64,000 nucleotides of DNA. Origin: Clostridium ihumii AP5 (lineage in GTDB: Bacteria; Bacillota; Clostridia; Clostridiales; Clostridiaceae). Positions 27,544 through 36,568 of this stretch are shown in pieces. Both the position numbers and the translations under genes were made by a program. The notes beneath the pieces are model-generated. The model searched no databases. It saw nothing but the letters and a program-made list of their open reading frames with translations, and was not told the DNA's origin. Positions within the stretch are counted from its first letter, which is position 1. The number at the start of each line of letters is the position of its first letter. The stretch spans positions 47,132 through 111,131 of the forward strand of contig NZ_CCAT010000084.1 of the NCBI RefSeq assembly GCF_000612845.1, given 5' to 3'.

Positions 27544-28239
27544 TTGAAAAATACAAATATCTTAGTTGTAGAAGATGATGGAGATATAAATGGATTAGTT
27601 TATAAAATTTTAACTAAGAAAGGGTATTGTGTAAAACAAGCTTTTTCAGGTACTGAAGCAAAAATGTATTTAGATATGTTTAATTATAAACTTGTTATAT
27701 TAGATTTGATGCTTCCAGGACTTACAGGTGAAGCTATAATAGAAGAAATAAGAAAAATTAAGAAAATGCCTATAATAGTTATATCAGCTAAAAGTGCTCA
27801 AGAAGATAAGATAAATGTTTTGAAAATGGGTGCAGATGATTTTGTATCTAAACCTTTTGATGTAAATGAACTAGTAGCAAGAGTTGAAGCACAATTAAGA
27901 AGATATACAGAGTTTTCACATTGTGATGAAGAAGAAACTAAAATTTTAACTTATAAAAATTTAATTTTAGATAAAGAACAAGTTAAGGTAACTGTATGCA
28001 ATAAAATAATACAACTTACGGCCAAAGAGTTTTCAATTATGGAACTTTTACTTAATAATCCTAAGAAAGTTTTTTCAAGAGCAAATATATTTGAACATGT
28101 ATGGAATAGTGACTTTTTAGGTGATGACAATACTGTAAATGTACATGTGAGCAATTTAAGATCTAAAATATCTATTGTTGATAGTGATAACGAATACATA
28201 AAAACTGTTTGGGGTATAGGATTTAAACTTTGTGAATAA
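27544..28239 (+). CDS. OmpR-family response regulator
   Basis: This protein of about 231 residues has a receiver domain (ILVVEDDGDINGL; phospho-acceptor Asp54 in LVILDLMLPG; ISAKSAQEDK; DDFVSKPFD). A winged-helix Trans_reg_C domain follows (LTAKEFSIMELLLNNPKKVF; VNVHVSNLRSKI; IKTVWGIGFKL). TTG 27544 is preferred over ATG 27535 because AAGGAG ends at 27534 and needs about nine bases of spacing. It probably pairs with the histidine kinase at 30870, with the ABC exporter between them. This arrangement is like peptide-antibiotic sensing and immunity modules. Confidence 0.88.
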   Translation: MKNTNILVVEDDGDINGLVYKILTKKGYCVKQAFSGTEAKMYLDMFNYKLVILDLMLPGLTGEAIIEEIRKIKKMPIIVISAKSAQEDKINVLKMGADDFVSKPFDVNELVARVEAQLRRYTEFSHCDEEETKILTYKNLILDKEQVKVTVCNKIIQLTAKEFSIMELLLNNPKKVFSRANIFEHVWNSDFLGDDNTVNVHVSNLRSKISIVDSDNEYIKTVWGIGFKLCE

Positions 28240-28276
28240 CTTAAGACTTTCTTAATCTTTTCTTTAAGTTAAATTG

Positions 28277-28336
28277 TTTCTTGTATACTACAATAAAAAT
28301 ATGGTAATAAGACGTCTTTATTTAGTATACAAGAAA
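28277..28336. promoter_or_regulatory. Nested inverted repeats upstream of the ABC transporter operon
   Basis: A 14-bp perfect inverted repeat TTTCTTGTATACTA / TAGTATACAAGAAA (28277-28290, 28323-28336) encloses a 10-bp palindrome AAGACGTCTT (28309-28318). It lies 38 bases after the response regulator stop and about 100 before the ABC gene. It may be the regulator's binding region or a terminator/attenuator. Confidence 0.55.
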
Positions 28337-28438
28337 GTAAATTAAAAATTTAATTTAGATTTAAACTTTATCAAATGATTTCAAAGCTTATGCAAAGTAG
28401 AAATCAATGGTAGGTGGATTGAAGAAAGGATGATGGAA

Positions 28439-29362
28439 ATGAGAGAAGATATACTTGTAACAAGGAATCTTAGTAAAAAATATGGAAATAATACTGTTGT
28501 TGATAATGTAAATATGACTATAAAAAAAGGTGATATATATGGTCTTGTAGGAAAAAATGGAGCAGGAAAAACAACAATAATAAGAATGATTTTATCATTG
28601 TCTAAAGAAAGCTCAGGAGAGTTTGAATTATTCAATGCAACTTCTGAAAAAGAAAAATTAGAAAAACATGGACTAGTAGGTTCAATTGTAGAGACACCGG
28701 CATTTTATCCTTATTTAAGTGCTAAACAAAATCTTGAATATTATAGATTGCAAAGAGGAATTGTGGAAAAAGATGCAGTAGATGAAGCTTTAAAATTTGT
28801 AGGACTTGAAGATGTAGGAAACAAAAAATTTAAGGGATTTTCACTTGGAATGAAACAAAGATTAGGACTAGCACTTGCTATAATGAGTAATCCAGACTTT
28901 CTTATATTAGATGAACCTATTAATGGATTGGATCCTATGGGGATAAAAGAAGTTAGGGAAACACTATTAAAGCTTAATAAAGTTAAAAATACTACAATTT
29001 TAATATCAAGTCATATTTTAGGAGAACTTTCACAACTTGCAAGTTGTTATGGATTTATAGATGATGGTAAATTAATAGAGGAAATATCTAGTGAAGAGTT
29101 ATTAGATAAATGTAAACATTGTTTAGCTATAAAAGTTGATGATTTAGAAAAAGCATCAGCAATACTAGAAAGTAAATTTAAATGTGAAAATTATGAAGTG
29201 TTAAATGGTAATTTGATAAAGATATACGATTATTTAGAAGAGTCGCATATTATAAATAAATCATTTGTAGAAAACGGTATTATGGTTTATTCACTACAAA
29301 AAATAGGAAGTAATTTAGAAGAATATTTTTTAAACTTAGTAGGGGGTGAGCATAATGCTTAA
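28439..29362 (+). CDS. ABC transporter ATPase (lantibiotic/peptide-immunity type)
   Basis: This is a protein of about 307 residues with Walker A GKNGAGKTT (~38), signature SLGMKQRL (~135) and Walker B FLILDEPINGLDPMG. A C-terminal extension (~215-307) is as found in LanF/BcrA-like exporter ATPases. ATG 28439 is chosen because AGAAAGGA (28423-28430) precedes it by eight bases. The stop overlaps the next start by eight bases. With the two small permeases it should form an ABC-2-type exporter that removes membrane-active peptides. Substrate is inferred from family and two-component linkage. Confidence 0.87.
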   Translation: MREDILVTRNLSKKYGNNTVVDNVNMTIKKGDIYGLVGKNGAGKTTIIRMILSLSKESSGEFELFNATSEKEKLEKHGLVGSIVETPAFYPYLSAKQNLEYYRLQRGIVEKDAVDEALKFVGLEDVGNKKFKGFSLGMKQRLGLALAIMSNPDFLILDEPINGLDPMGIKEVRETLLKLNKVKNTTILISSHILGELSQLASCYGFIDDGKLIEEISSEELLDKCKHCLAIKVDDLEKASAILESKFKCENYEVLNGNLIKIYDYLEESHIINKSFVENGIMVYSLQKIGSNLEEYFLNLVGGEHNA

Positions 29363-30095
29363 AATGATAAAAGCAGAGCTTTATAAGTACTCAAAAAGAC
29401 CATTTATATATGGAATAATATTGACACTTTCAATAGGTGTAATAGCTGTTATGATGATGCTTAAAAATTCAGGACAATATTCATCAAAACAATTTGCGCT
29501 AACTATGACAGGTGGATGTTTTGGAATGATATTAACTTTAGTAATGATTTTTGGCTGTGTACTTTCAGAAGAATATAAAGATGGTACGCTTAAAAATTTA
29601 GTGAGTTCTAAAATATCAAAAACAAAAATATATTTTAGTAAATTTATTGTACAAATAGTATTAGCTATATTTGCAGCAACTATATGTATTATAGTTCTTC
29701 TTGTATCTATTAGTATGTTAGATAATAGTGATGGATATACAAAAAAATTTGTTTTAGATTTTATAATGAGATTTTTAGCTTCAACACCTATATTTATAGC
29801 AGGGATTGCTCTTGTTAATTTCTTAATAGTTTTAACAAGAAAAGAAGGTGTAGCTTGTTTAATTTATTATTTTGTTTTTATATTAGGTTCTAAGATAATT
29901 TATCTATTATCTACAATGGTATCAGATAAATTTAAATTACTATATAAATTTTTATTAGAATCACCACTTGAATATGTTCAAATGCCATATGCTTCAAGTA
30001 AGCAATTAATTAATGCTGTGGTAATAGGAACTATCTATACTATTATATTCACAGCTATTACAGTTATTTTATATAGGAGACAAGATGTAAAGTAG
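29355..30095 (+). CDS. ABC-2-type permease 1
   Basis: This membrane protein of about 246 residues has six predicted spans. It shows the LanE/G-like pattern IKAELYKYSKRPFIYGIIL, LSEEYKDGTLKNLVSSKISK and IYFSKFIVQIVLAIFAATIC. The start ATG 29355 lies six bases after AGGGGGTG and overlaps the ATPase gene. It is paralogous to the next gene, and the two probably form the heterodimeric channel. Confidence 0.82.
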   Translation: MLKMIKAELYKYSKRPFIYGIILTLSIGVIAVMMMLKNSGQYSSKQFALTMTGGCFGMILTLVMIFGCVLSEEYKDGTLKNLVSSKISKTKIYFSKFIVQIVLAIFAATICIIVLLVSISMLDNSDGYTKKFVLDFIMRFLASTPIFIAGIALVNFLIVLTRKEGVACLIYYFVFILGSKIIYLLSTMVSDKFKLLYKFLLESPLEYVQMPYASSKQLINAVVIGTIYTIIFTAITVILYRRQDVK

Positions 30096-30105
30096 GAATT
30101 TAAAT

Positions 30106-30849
30106 ATGTTAAATTTAATTAGAGCAGAATTGTATAAAGTTGTTCGTAATCCACTAGTTTATATAATTACCACTATTTTATGTGGTTTGATAATTTTAGT
30201 GGAACTTATTTTTAAAAATGATCCATATATAGGATTTAAAGTTTATGTAATTGAAATTATTTGCCCCATAGTTTTTAATATTACTTTTATTTTCACTGGG
30301 ATTTTCTCATTATTATGTTTTGAAGAGTATAAAACTTCTACTTTTAAAAATATAATTTCCTTTGATATATCCAGGAGAAAAGTATATTTAAGTAAATTTA
30401 TAATTGAAATTGTAGTGTGTATAATAGTAGCAACTATTTGCTTTTGTATTTTTCTACTTTCAATTAATTTGTTGAAAGATGGAGATGGATATAATGTCAA
30501 TTTGTTATATGACTTAATAAAAAGATTTATAGCTTGTATTCCATTATATGTAGGAGGAATTTCCATTATTAATTTTCTAATTATAATTATAAGAAATGAG
30601 GCAATAGTAGGTTCTATATATGTAATATTATTAATTTTACCTCAAAAAATAGAAGACTTTCTAATTCAAAATGTTTCTAATAAGTTTGAATTTATAAGTA
30701 ATTTAAGTATTTATGAAAATTTAGTTATGCTTACTAAGCCATATGCAAGCAAAACCAGTATAATTCATGCATTTATAATAGGAATTATCACTACAATATT
30801 TTTCACTATGTTAGGGATTATATTTTTTCAAAAAGTAGAGATAAGATAA
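30106..30849 (+). CDS. ABC-2-type permease 2
   Basis: This 247-residue membrane protein aligns along its whole length with the preceding permease: LIRAELYKVVRNPLVYIIT, CFEEYKTSTFKNIISFDISR, VYLSKFIIEIVVCIIVATIC. It arose by tandem duplication and diverged. It starts at ATG 30106, ten bases after the previous stop. It is the second membrane subunit of the exporter. Confidence 0.82.
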   Translation: MLNLIRAELYKVVRNPLVYIITTILCGLIILVELIFKNDPYIGFKVYVIEIICPIVFNITFIFTGIFSLLCFEEYKTSTFKNIISFDISRRKVYLSKFIIEIVVCIIVATICFCIFLLSINLLKDGDGYNVNLLYDLIKRFIACIPLYVGGISIINFLIIIIRNEAIVGSIYVILLILPQKIEDFLIQNVSNKFEFISNLSIYENLVMLTKPYASKTSIIHAFIIGIITTIFFTMLGIIFFQKVEIR

Positions 30850-30869
30850 TTTAAAGTTTGGAGATATAT

Positions 30870-31757
30870 ATGATATATGTACTAATAATATTATTAGGAA
30901 TACTTTTGTGGAAATTGATTTTACAAAATGTAGAGATAAAAAAACTGACAAAAAAATTAAAAAAGATTAATGAAAATGATACAAATGAAGTTTTAAGAAT
31001 TTCGTCTCCTAATAAAAATCTTGAGAGCTTTTTATGCGAAATTAATAAAACATTAAAATTAAAAAAATCTACAGAAGTTAAGTATAAAGAAATGGATTTA
31101 GAATTAAGACAAGCTATTGCTAATATGTCTCATGATTTAAGAACACCATTAACATCAATAATGGGATATATACAACTTTTGGAGGATGACAATATATTAG
31201 TGGAAGAAAAGAAAGAGTACATTGAAATAATAGAAAATAGATCAGCATCTTTAAAGGCTTTAATTTCAAATTTTTATGATTTATCTAGATTACAGGCTAA
31301 TGAGTATAATTTTTGTATAGAAAAAATAAATATATCGTCTATTTTGTGCAATCTTTTACTTGGATTTTATGATGAATTTGAAAGAAGAGGATTGGAACCT
31401 AAAATAGATATAGATGAAAATATACCTTTAATTAATGGAGATAAAAGTGCTACTAATAGGATATTTACAAATCTTATACAAAATATATTAAAGCATGCAG
31501 AAGGAAGTTTAAAAATAAAATTAAAAAGTTTTGATAAATATATTTTAACAGAGTTTTCTAATGATGCAAAAGAATTAAGTGAAGAAGATGCAAAGAGAAT
31601 ATTTGAACGATTTTTTACTGTAGACAGGATGAGAAGTGGTCAAAACACAGGATTAGGACTTGCTATAGCTAGGGAGCTGGTAGAAAAACAAGGACATATA
31701 ATCTATGCAAAAAAAGATGAAGATAAACTTATAATATCTATAAGATGGGTATTATAA
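30870..31757 (+). CDS. Sensor histidine kinase of the ABC/two-component module
   Basis: A protein of about 295 residues has a single N-terminal membrane helix (~2-20) and no extracellular sensor domain. The H-box IANMSHDLRTPLTSIMGYIQ carries the phospho-acceptor His88. The N-box (TNLIQNILKHAEG) and G-box (TGLGLAIARELVEKQGH) follow. ATG 30870 follows GGAG at normal spacing; TTG 30858 overlaps the RBS. Sensing through the transporter is typical for kinases without an extracellular domain linked to peptide exporters, so the kinase may read exporter activity. The cognate regulator is probably the gene at 27544. Confidence 0.86.
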   Translation: MIYVLIILLGILLWKLILQNVEIKKLTKKLKKINENDTNEVLRISSPNKNLESFLCEINKTLKLKKSTEVKYKEMDLELRQAIANMSHDLRTPLTSIMGYIQLLEDDNILVEEKKEYIEIIENRSASLKALISNFYDLSRLQANEYNFCIEKINISSILCNLLLGFYDEFERRGLEPKIDIDENIPLINGDKSATNRIFTNLIQNILKHAEGSLKIKLKSFDKYILTEFSNDAKELSEEDAKRIFERFFTVDRMRSGQNTGLGLAIARELVEKQGHIIYAKKDEDKLIISIRWVL

Positions 31758-31762
31758 ATAAG

Positions 31763-31790
31763 AAAATAGCTACTAAAAAGTAGCTATTTT
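31763..31790. terminator. Bidirectional terminator between kinase and TPP enzyme
   Basis: An 11-bp stem AAAATAGCTAC / GTAGCTATTTT (31763-31773, 31780-31790) has T-rich sequence on the right and A-rich on the left, between convergent genes. Confidence 0.82.
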
Positions 31791-31792
31791 TG

Positions 31793-33436
31793 TTATTTTA
31801 ATACGCTTTTTTTCACTGATTTAAATCTATCACAATCACCAATTTTTTCATTTCCATCTGTTATTAATTCAACAACTATAGGCTCATTAATATTATATAA
31901 GGTATCTTTTAGGTTATATAAGTCATTTATATTAGAAACTTTAAATGATTTAATTCCCATAGCTTCACTTACTTTAGTAATGTCTAGTCGGTTGAAGAAA
32001 ATACCATCAAGACTTCTTCCAAATACAAAACTTTGACCTTGGTCAACATAATTATATTTAGCATTGTTTATAACAAAGTATATTATTGGAAGATTATATG
32101 CTTTAGCTGTTAAAACTTCCATTCCATTCATATAGTATGATCCATCACCAACTATTACAGCACAACATTTAGATTGTTTTGCAATGGCAGCACCTGTAGC
32201 ACCACCTATAATTGCACCCATTGAACCATAATTTAAACTACCAATAAATTTTGAACTATCTGGTAAATATAAGAATTTGTATACGTAGTTCATAAATTCA
32301 CCAATATCACATAAATAAGTAGTATTTTCATTTAAAACCTTAGGTAATGTATCTAAAACTTCTTTAATAGATAAGCCATTATTAGTTTGAATATATTTTT
32401 TATTTAAAGTAGATTTATCCATAATTGGTTCAACTCTAGAAGATTTTTTATCTATATTTGCAATTAAATAGTCTAACGCATCCTTAATATCATATTTAAC
32501 AGCAAGTTTATTCTCTACACTTTTTTTATCTAATGATTTAGTACAGTGATCAATTTGGATAATAGTTTTATTTGTATAAAAATCAACATCAAAGTTTTGA
32601 GTTGAGCTTTCTCCAAGTGATGAACCAAGAACTAAAACAGTATCTACGTCATTATCATTGATGTAGTTAGATGCAAAATCAGAAGAATAGAAACCAAAAT
32701 TTCCTATATAGTATGGAGAAGAATGTAACACTTTACCTTTACCTTGAGGTGTTGTAGCTATATAGAAATTAAGTTTATCTGCTAATAAATTGATTTCATT
32801 GTTAACATTTTTAGCACCTCTACCAACTAATATAAGTCCCTTTTTAGCTTTATTAAGTACATTGACAGCTTTAGAAATTGCTGTTAAATCGTTTTCAATT
32901 TTTTCATAATTAGTATTAGGTTCTATATATTCAGTTTCTAATATAGGTATGTCCATGGGTAAAGATATATGAACAGGGCCACAAGGTTCAGTTAAAGCTA
33001 AATTAACTGCATGATCTAATATTTTTATAGTATCTTCAGGATTTTTTATATTAACACTATATTTGGTTATGCTTTCTGTTATAGGAATAGTGCATAATTC
33101 TTGAATAGCACCTTTACCTTTGCTTTTAGTGGATGAATCACCACTTATAACTAGCATAGGTAATTTATTTATATAAGCATCAGCAATACCATTAATAGAG
33201 TTAGTAACACCAACACCACCACATAAAAATGCAACTCCTAGCTTATTTGTAAGTTCACTATAACGTGCTGCAGAATAGGTTGCACCAGATTCATGTTTAG
33301 TAACTATGCTTTTAATTGGAGAGTCAGTTATACTATCATATATGTATGATGTATTTCCAGAAGGAATACCAAAAATATATTCCACGCCTAAGTCCTCTAA
33401 ATATTTTAAAATTGCTTGTGAAATTGTAAGTTTCAT
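31793..33436 (-). CDS. Thiamine-pyrophosphate-dependent enzyme, acetolactate synthase / decarboxylase family
   Basis: The 547-residue protein has the three-domain TPP-enzyme layout. The N-terminal pyrimidine-binding domain carries the catalytic Glu49 (TKHESGATYSAARYSEL) and a GVGVTNSINGIADAY loop. The central domain has LILVGRGAKNV. The C-terminal PP-binding domain has the GDG motif at 430-432, and NN after LPIIYFVINN. It resembles acetolactate synthase large subunits and 2-keto acid decarboxylases. No regulatory small subunit or branched-chain genes are adjacent, so a biosynthetic ILV role is unlikely; phenylpyruvate/indolepyruvate decarboxylase-like or catabolic acetolactate activity are options. 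Confidence 0.8.
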   Translation of the reverse strand: MKLTISQAILKYLEDLGVEYIFGIPSGNTSYIYDSITDSPIKSIVTKHESGATYSAARYSELTNKLGVAFLCGGVGVTNSINGIADAYINKLPMLVISGDSSTKSKGKGAIQELCTIPITESITKYSVNIKNPEDTIKILDHAVNLALTEPCGPVHISLPMDIPILETEYIEPNTNYEKIENDLTAISKAVNVLNKAKKGLILVGRGAKNVNNEINLLADKLNFYIATTPQGKGKVLHSSPYYIGNFGFYSSDFASNYINDNDVDTVLVLGSSLGESSTQNFDVDFYTNKTIIQIDHCTKSLDKKSVENKLAVKYDIKDALDYLIANIDKKSSRVEPIMDKSTLNKKYIQTNNGLSIKEVLDTLPKVLNENTTYLCDIGEFMNYVYKFLYLPDSSKFIGSLNYGSMGAIIGGATGAAIAKQSKCCAVIVGDGSYYMNGMEVLTAKAYNLPIIYFVINNAKYNYVDQGQSFVFGRSLDGIFFNRLDITKVSEAMGIKSFKVSNINDLYNLKDTLYNINEPIVVELITDGNEKIGDCDRFKSVKKSVLK

Positions 33437-33595
33437 ATTAAAGTAATACCCCCTATTAAAAAAAATATTATTATTTTATAAAATATTTTAAAATTTACAA
33501 AATTTTAAATATTTCACTTACTATATAATAAACTATATTAAGGAAAAGTTCTACAGTTATACAAAAAACGTTAAATAAATGCAAAAAAATACAGA

Positions 33596-33676
33596 AATTA
33601 AAGATATAACTATATAAACAAGGTATATCTTTAATTAAAGCATAATAGTATATTATTCGATATAATGAATAATATA
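33596..33676. promoter_or_regulatory. Two inverted repeats in the promoter region of the coiled-coil gene
   Basis: A 13-bp perfect repeat AATTAAAGATATA / TATATCTTTAATT (33596-33608, 33624-33636) is followed by a 10-bp one TATATTATTC / GAATAATATA (33649-33658, 33667-33676). They lie between divergent genes. They may be operators or AT hairpins. Confidence 0.4.
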
Positions 33677-33703
33677 TTTAGTTTATAAGGGGGATGAGTT
33701 ATT

Positions 33704-34648
33704 ATGAATGAAAATATTGATAATAAAATTCAAGAGGCTAAAACGAGCATAGAATTAAAGAAGAACTTAATGATAAAAATAGAAAATTTAAATTCAGAGT
33801 TAAAACAACAGTTAAATGAATTTGAAGAGTTAAAAAAAGTTTTAGTTAAGGAAGAAAAAGATGTTAGAAAGTTGGAAGGAATTTCATTTGCATCACTACT
33901 TTCAAAATTATTAAAAAATAGAGAAGAAAAACTAGAAAAGGAACAAAAAGAATATATTGAAGTAAAAATTAAGTATGATGAATTTAAATTTAAAATTAGT
34001 GAAATTCAAAATAAGATTAAAGATAAACAAAAAAGATTAAAGGAATTAGAAAATATTGAAACGGATTATAATGAACTTTTAGATGAAAAAATTAAAAATA
34101 TAAAACTTTCTAATGAAGAAATCAATAAATTTAAACTATTAGAGTATGAAAATATGGAAGATAGTTGTATAAAGGAAAGAACTGAAATTAATGAAGCATT
34201 AACAGTAGGACAGGAGCTTTTAGATGAAATAGAATTAGCCCTAAATTCATTTGAAAGTGCTAAGAATTGGGGAACATTAGATATATTGGGAGGAGATTTT
34301 TTATCATCAATAGCGAAACATAGTAAAATTGAAGATGCAACAGAAAATTTACACAAAGTTTCATATTTAATAGAAAGTTTTAATAAAGAATTAAGAGATG
34401 TATATGTGAATACAGAGGTTTTAGATGTTAATATATCTTCATTTACAAAAACTTTTGATATATTTTTTGATAATATATTTTCGGATATTTCTGTACAAAA
34501 TGAAATAAATGGTGGTATAGAAAGAGTTGTTGATTTAAAAGCTAAAATAAATAATGTTATGAATAATTTAGAAGAAAGAAAAAGATTAAATGAAAGAAAT
34601 TTAAAGAATTTAAAGAAAGAATATTATACTTTTATAGAAAATGCTTAA
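33704..34648 (+). CDS. Coiled-coil protein of unknown function
   Basis: This 314-residue, soluble, very Lys/Glu-rich protein has long heptad-like helices (~1-130 and ~270-310). Between them is a less charged core with NWGTLDILGGDFLSSIAKHS near 190-210. No signal peptide or membrane segment is seen. The core motif recurs, as I recall, in uncharacterised Firmicutes coiled-coil proteins, but no function is known to me. The in-frame reading continues after the TAA at 34646 for 24 more sense codons, so the C-terminus may have been shortened. It starts at ATG 33704 after AAGGGGG. Confidence 0.7.
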   Translation: MNENIDNKIQEAKTSIELKKNLMIKIENLNSELKQQLNEFEELKKVLVKEEKDVRKLEGISFASLLSKLLKNREEKLEKEQKEYIEVKIKYDEFKFKISEIQNKIKDKQKRLKELENIETDYNELLDEKIKNIKLSNEEINKFKLLEYENMEDSCIKERTEINEALTVGQELLDEIELALNSFESAKNWGTLDILGGDFLSSIAKHSKIEDATENLHKVSYLIESFNKELRDVYVNTEVLDVNISSFTKTFDIFFDNIFSDISVQNEINGGIERVVDLKAKINNVMNNLEERKRLNERNLKNLKKEYYTFIENA

Positions 34649-34766
34649 TTAAAGATTGATGAAATTATAGAGATAAAGAAAGGTACATTAGATATACTAA
34701 ATGTATTAAAAAGTGAAAAATAAGTTTAAAAATTAAATTGGTAAGAGGCCATTTCAGTGTTGATTG

Positions 34767-34805
34767 GGTCCGAGTTTTAAAATTATTTATTTTAAAGCTT
34801 GGACC
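34767..34805. terminator. Strong hairpin between convergent genes
   Basis: A 17-bp stem with two wobble pairs (34767-34783 with 34789-34805) has GGTCC/GGACC at the base and a 5-base loop. It is unusually GC-rich for this region. No clean T-run follows on either side, so besides termination it could be part of a small structured RNA starting near 34741. Confidence 0.5.
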
Positions 34806-34851
34806 TTTATAATTAAATAATAATATTGATACATTTACTTAAAAGTTAAAT

Positions 34852-35601
34852 TTAGTGTTTAGTCTTTTGAAATTGATTAGTTTTTCCCATAATATAAGAA
34901 AGTTTTATAATAGAAATTTCTTCAGTGGTCATAGGTCTTTTAAACATTTTTTCAAATTGTTTTATTAGAGCATGGAAATCTACAGAAGATTTTTCTTTGT
35001 TACTATTAGAATTTCTTCTAGTATTATTGTTGTAAATTTGAAATTTAAATTTATCGTTATAAAGTTTTTTAAATACTTCACTTGTGTAATAAGCATCATT
35101 ATAAGCATTGTGAAATTCATCTTTAAAAGATATATCCAATAAATTAATAGCATTTTTTAAACCTATATTTTTTCCTTTTGTATATTTAAAATGTTTAGAT
35201 GCATAGCGTTGTATGTCAATATATTTCTTAGGAATTAATGAGTAATCCAATTCATGAAACTTTATATTTCTAAGAAGTTCTTTTATGTCAGATACACCCC
35301 AAACAACAAGAACACTATTTGAATCCAACATATTTATAAAAGACTCATAGGCTATTTTAAAATTTACTCCTGAATTTAAGTCTTTATTATTTATGTTAGT
35401 CAATTTTTCAATAACTGGATTTATAGTTAAGTATAAACTAGGTTTTATAATCATATTTAAACTGGAAACTTTATTTAAATTTTCATCAAGTTTTATTGCA
35501 CCAATTTGAATTATTTCAAAAGGACAATTTAAAGTATTCTCATTTTTTTCAGTACATTTATATTCTTGGTTAAATTCTAAATCAAATATTATATAATTCA
35601 T
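34852..35601 (-). CDS. DEDDh 3'-5' exonuclease
   Basis: The 249-residue protein has an N-terminal exonuclease domain of the RNase T/DnaQ superfamily. Exo I is YIIFDLEFNQEY (Asp and Glu ligands). Exo II includes VLVVWGVSDIKELLRNI (Asp). Exo III is FHNAYNDAYYTSEVFKKLY (His and Asp). It resembles KapD/ERI-1-like stand-alone exonucleases. The last ~60 residues (FHALIKQFEKMFKRPMTTEE) are an extra helical tail. ATG 35601 follows AGGAG. Substrate (RNA or DNA) is not determinable. Confidence 0.84.
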   Translation of the reverse strand: MNYIIFDLEFNQEYKCTEKNENTLNCPFEIIQIGAIKLDENLNKVSSLNMIIKPSLYLTINPVIEKLTNINNKDLNSGVNFKIAYESFINMLDSNSVLVVWGVSDIKELLRNIKFHELDYSLIPKKYIDIQRYASKHFKYTKGKNIGLKNAINLLDISFKDEFHNAYNDAYYTSEVFKKLYNDKFKFQIYNNNTRRNSNSNKEKSSVDFHALIKQFEKMFKRPMTTEEISIIKLSYIMGKTNQFQKTKH

Positions 35602-35820
35602 AAAAATCTCCTAAGATAATTAATTTTATAAGTCTATAGAAAAAAGATTGAATTTCATTTTCTTATATTATATCACTAAGAAAAATTAAGTTGTGAATAA
35701 ATTTAAAAAACATTAAAGTTTTGTTTATACACAAAAAATGTAAGACATTGAAAAAAGGGATTTTAAGTGTGAATATAGAATAAATAATTTTATAATAAAA
35801 GGGATTGGAGCTAAATAAAT

Positions 35821-36549
35821 ATGAGAATGGGCGATGTTAAAGTTATATACTTTGATATGGGAAATACGTTAATAGATTTTCACAAAGGTAGAAGTGATGA
35901 AGAGAAAGATAAGTTAGGAATAAAGTTACTTACAGAATATTTAAGTACTATGAACAGTAAAATTACTTACAAGGATGTAGAAAATAAATTCTATGTTAAA
36001 TGGAATAAAGCTTTTGAAATGAGAAAGAAAACATATTTAGAGTATCCAATAGAGGAATATTTAAATAGTTTTTTAAATGATTATGAAATTAATCTGTCAT
36101 TAAAACAATGTGTAGAAGCTATTAAAATATTTTATAAACCATATATAGATGATGTTGTAACTTATGATAACACAAAAGAAGTTTTAAAATGTATAAGAAA
36201 TAGAGGTTATAAAATAGGTGTAATATCAAATACAGCATATTATGATGAAATTATGAAGGAATGTTTTAAAAAATTAGGTTTATATGAATTTATAGATGTG
36301 TTTATATTTAGCTATTCCTTAAAGTTAGGAAAACCCAAAAAAGAAATTTTTTATAAGGCATTAGAAAAAATGAATATTACACCTAAAGAGGCAATTATGG
36401 TTGGTGATAGCTTAAAAAACGATATGGAACCAGCAATTAAGGTAGGTATGAAAGCAATTTGGCTAAATATAAAAAATAAAGAAAAAGAAGTTTTAAATGA
36501 ACCTTATAAAGAAGTGAAAGATTTAGATGAGATATTGATATATATTTGA
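35821..36549 (+). CDS. HAD-superfamily hydrolase (phosphatase-like)
   Basis: The 242-residue protein has the HAD motifs: I VIYFDMGNTLIDF, where the usual catalytic DxDxT is DMGNT; II IGVISNTAYY; III Lys in LKLGKPKKEIF; and IV AIMVGDSLKNDMEPA. The alpha-helical cap lies between motifs I and II. In motif I the second Asp is Gly-Asn (D-M-G-N-T), as in several HAD phosphatase-like proteins with GNT. Catalysis may therefore be altered. ATG 35821 is used; ATG 35827 is possible. It sits just upstream of a GNAT gene. Confidence 0.83.
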   Translation: MRMGDVKVIYFDMGNTLIDFHKGRSDEEKDKLGIKLLTEYLSTMNSKITYKDVENKFYVKWNKAFEMRKKTYLEYPIEEYLNSFLNDYEINLSLKQCVEAIKIFYKPYIDDVVTYDNTKEVLKCIRNRGYKIGVISNTAYYDEIMKECFKKLGLYEFIDVFIFSYSLKLGKPKKEIFYKALEKMNITPKEAIMVGDSLKNDMEPAIKVGMKAIWLNIKNKEKEVLNEPYKEVKDLDEILIYI

Positions 36550-36568
36550 TGAAATGGAGAATTATAAA

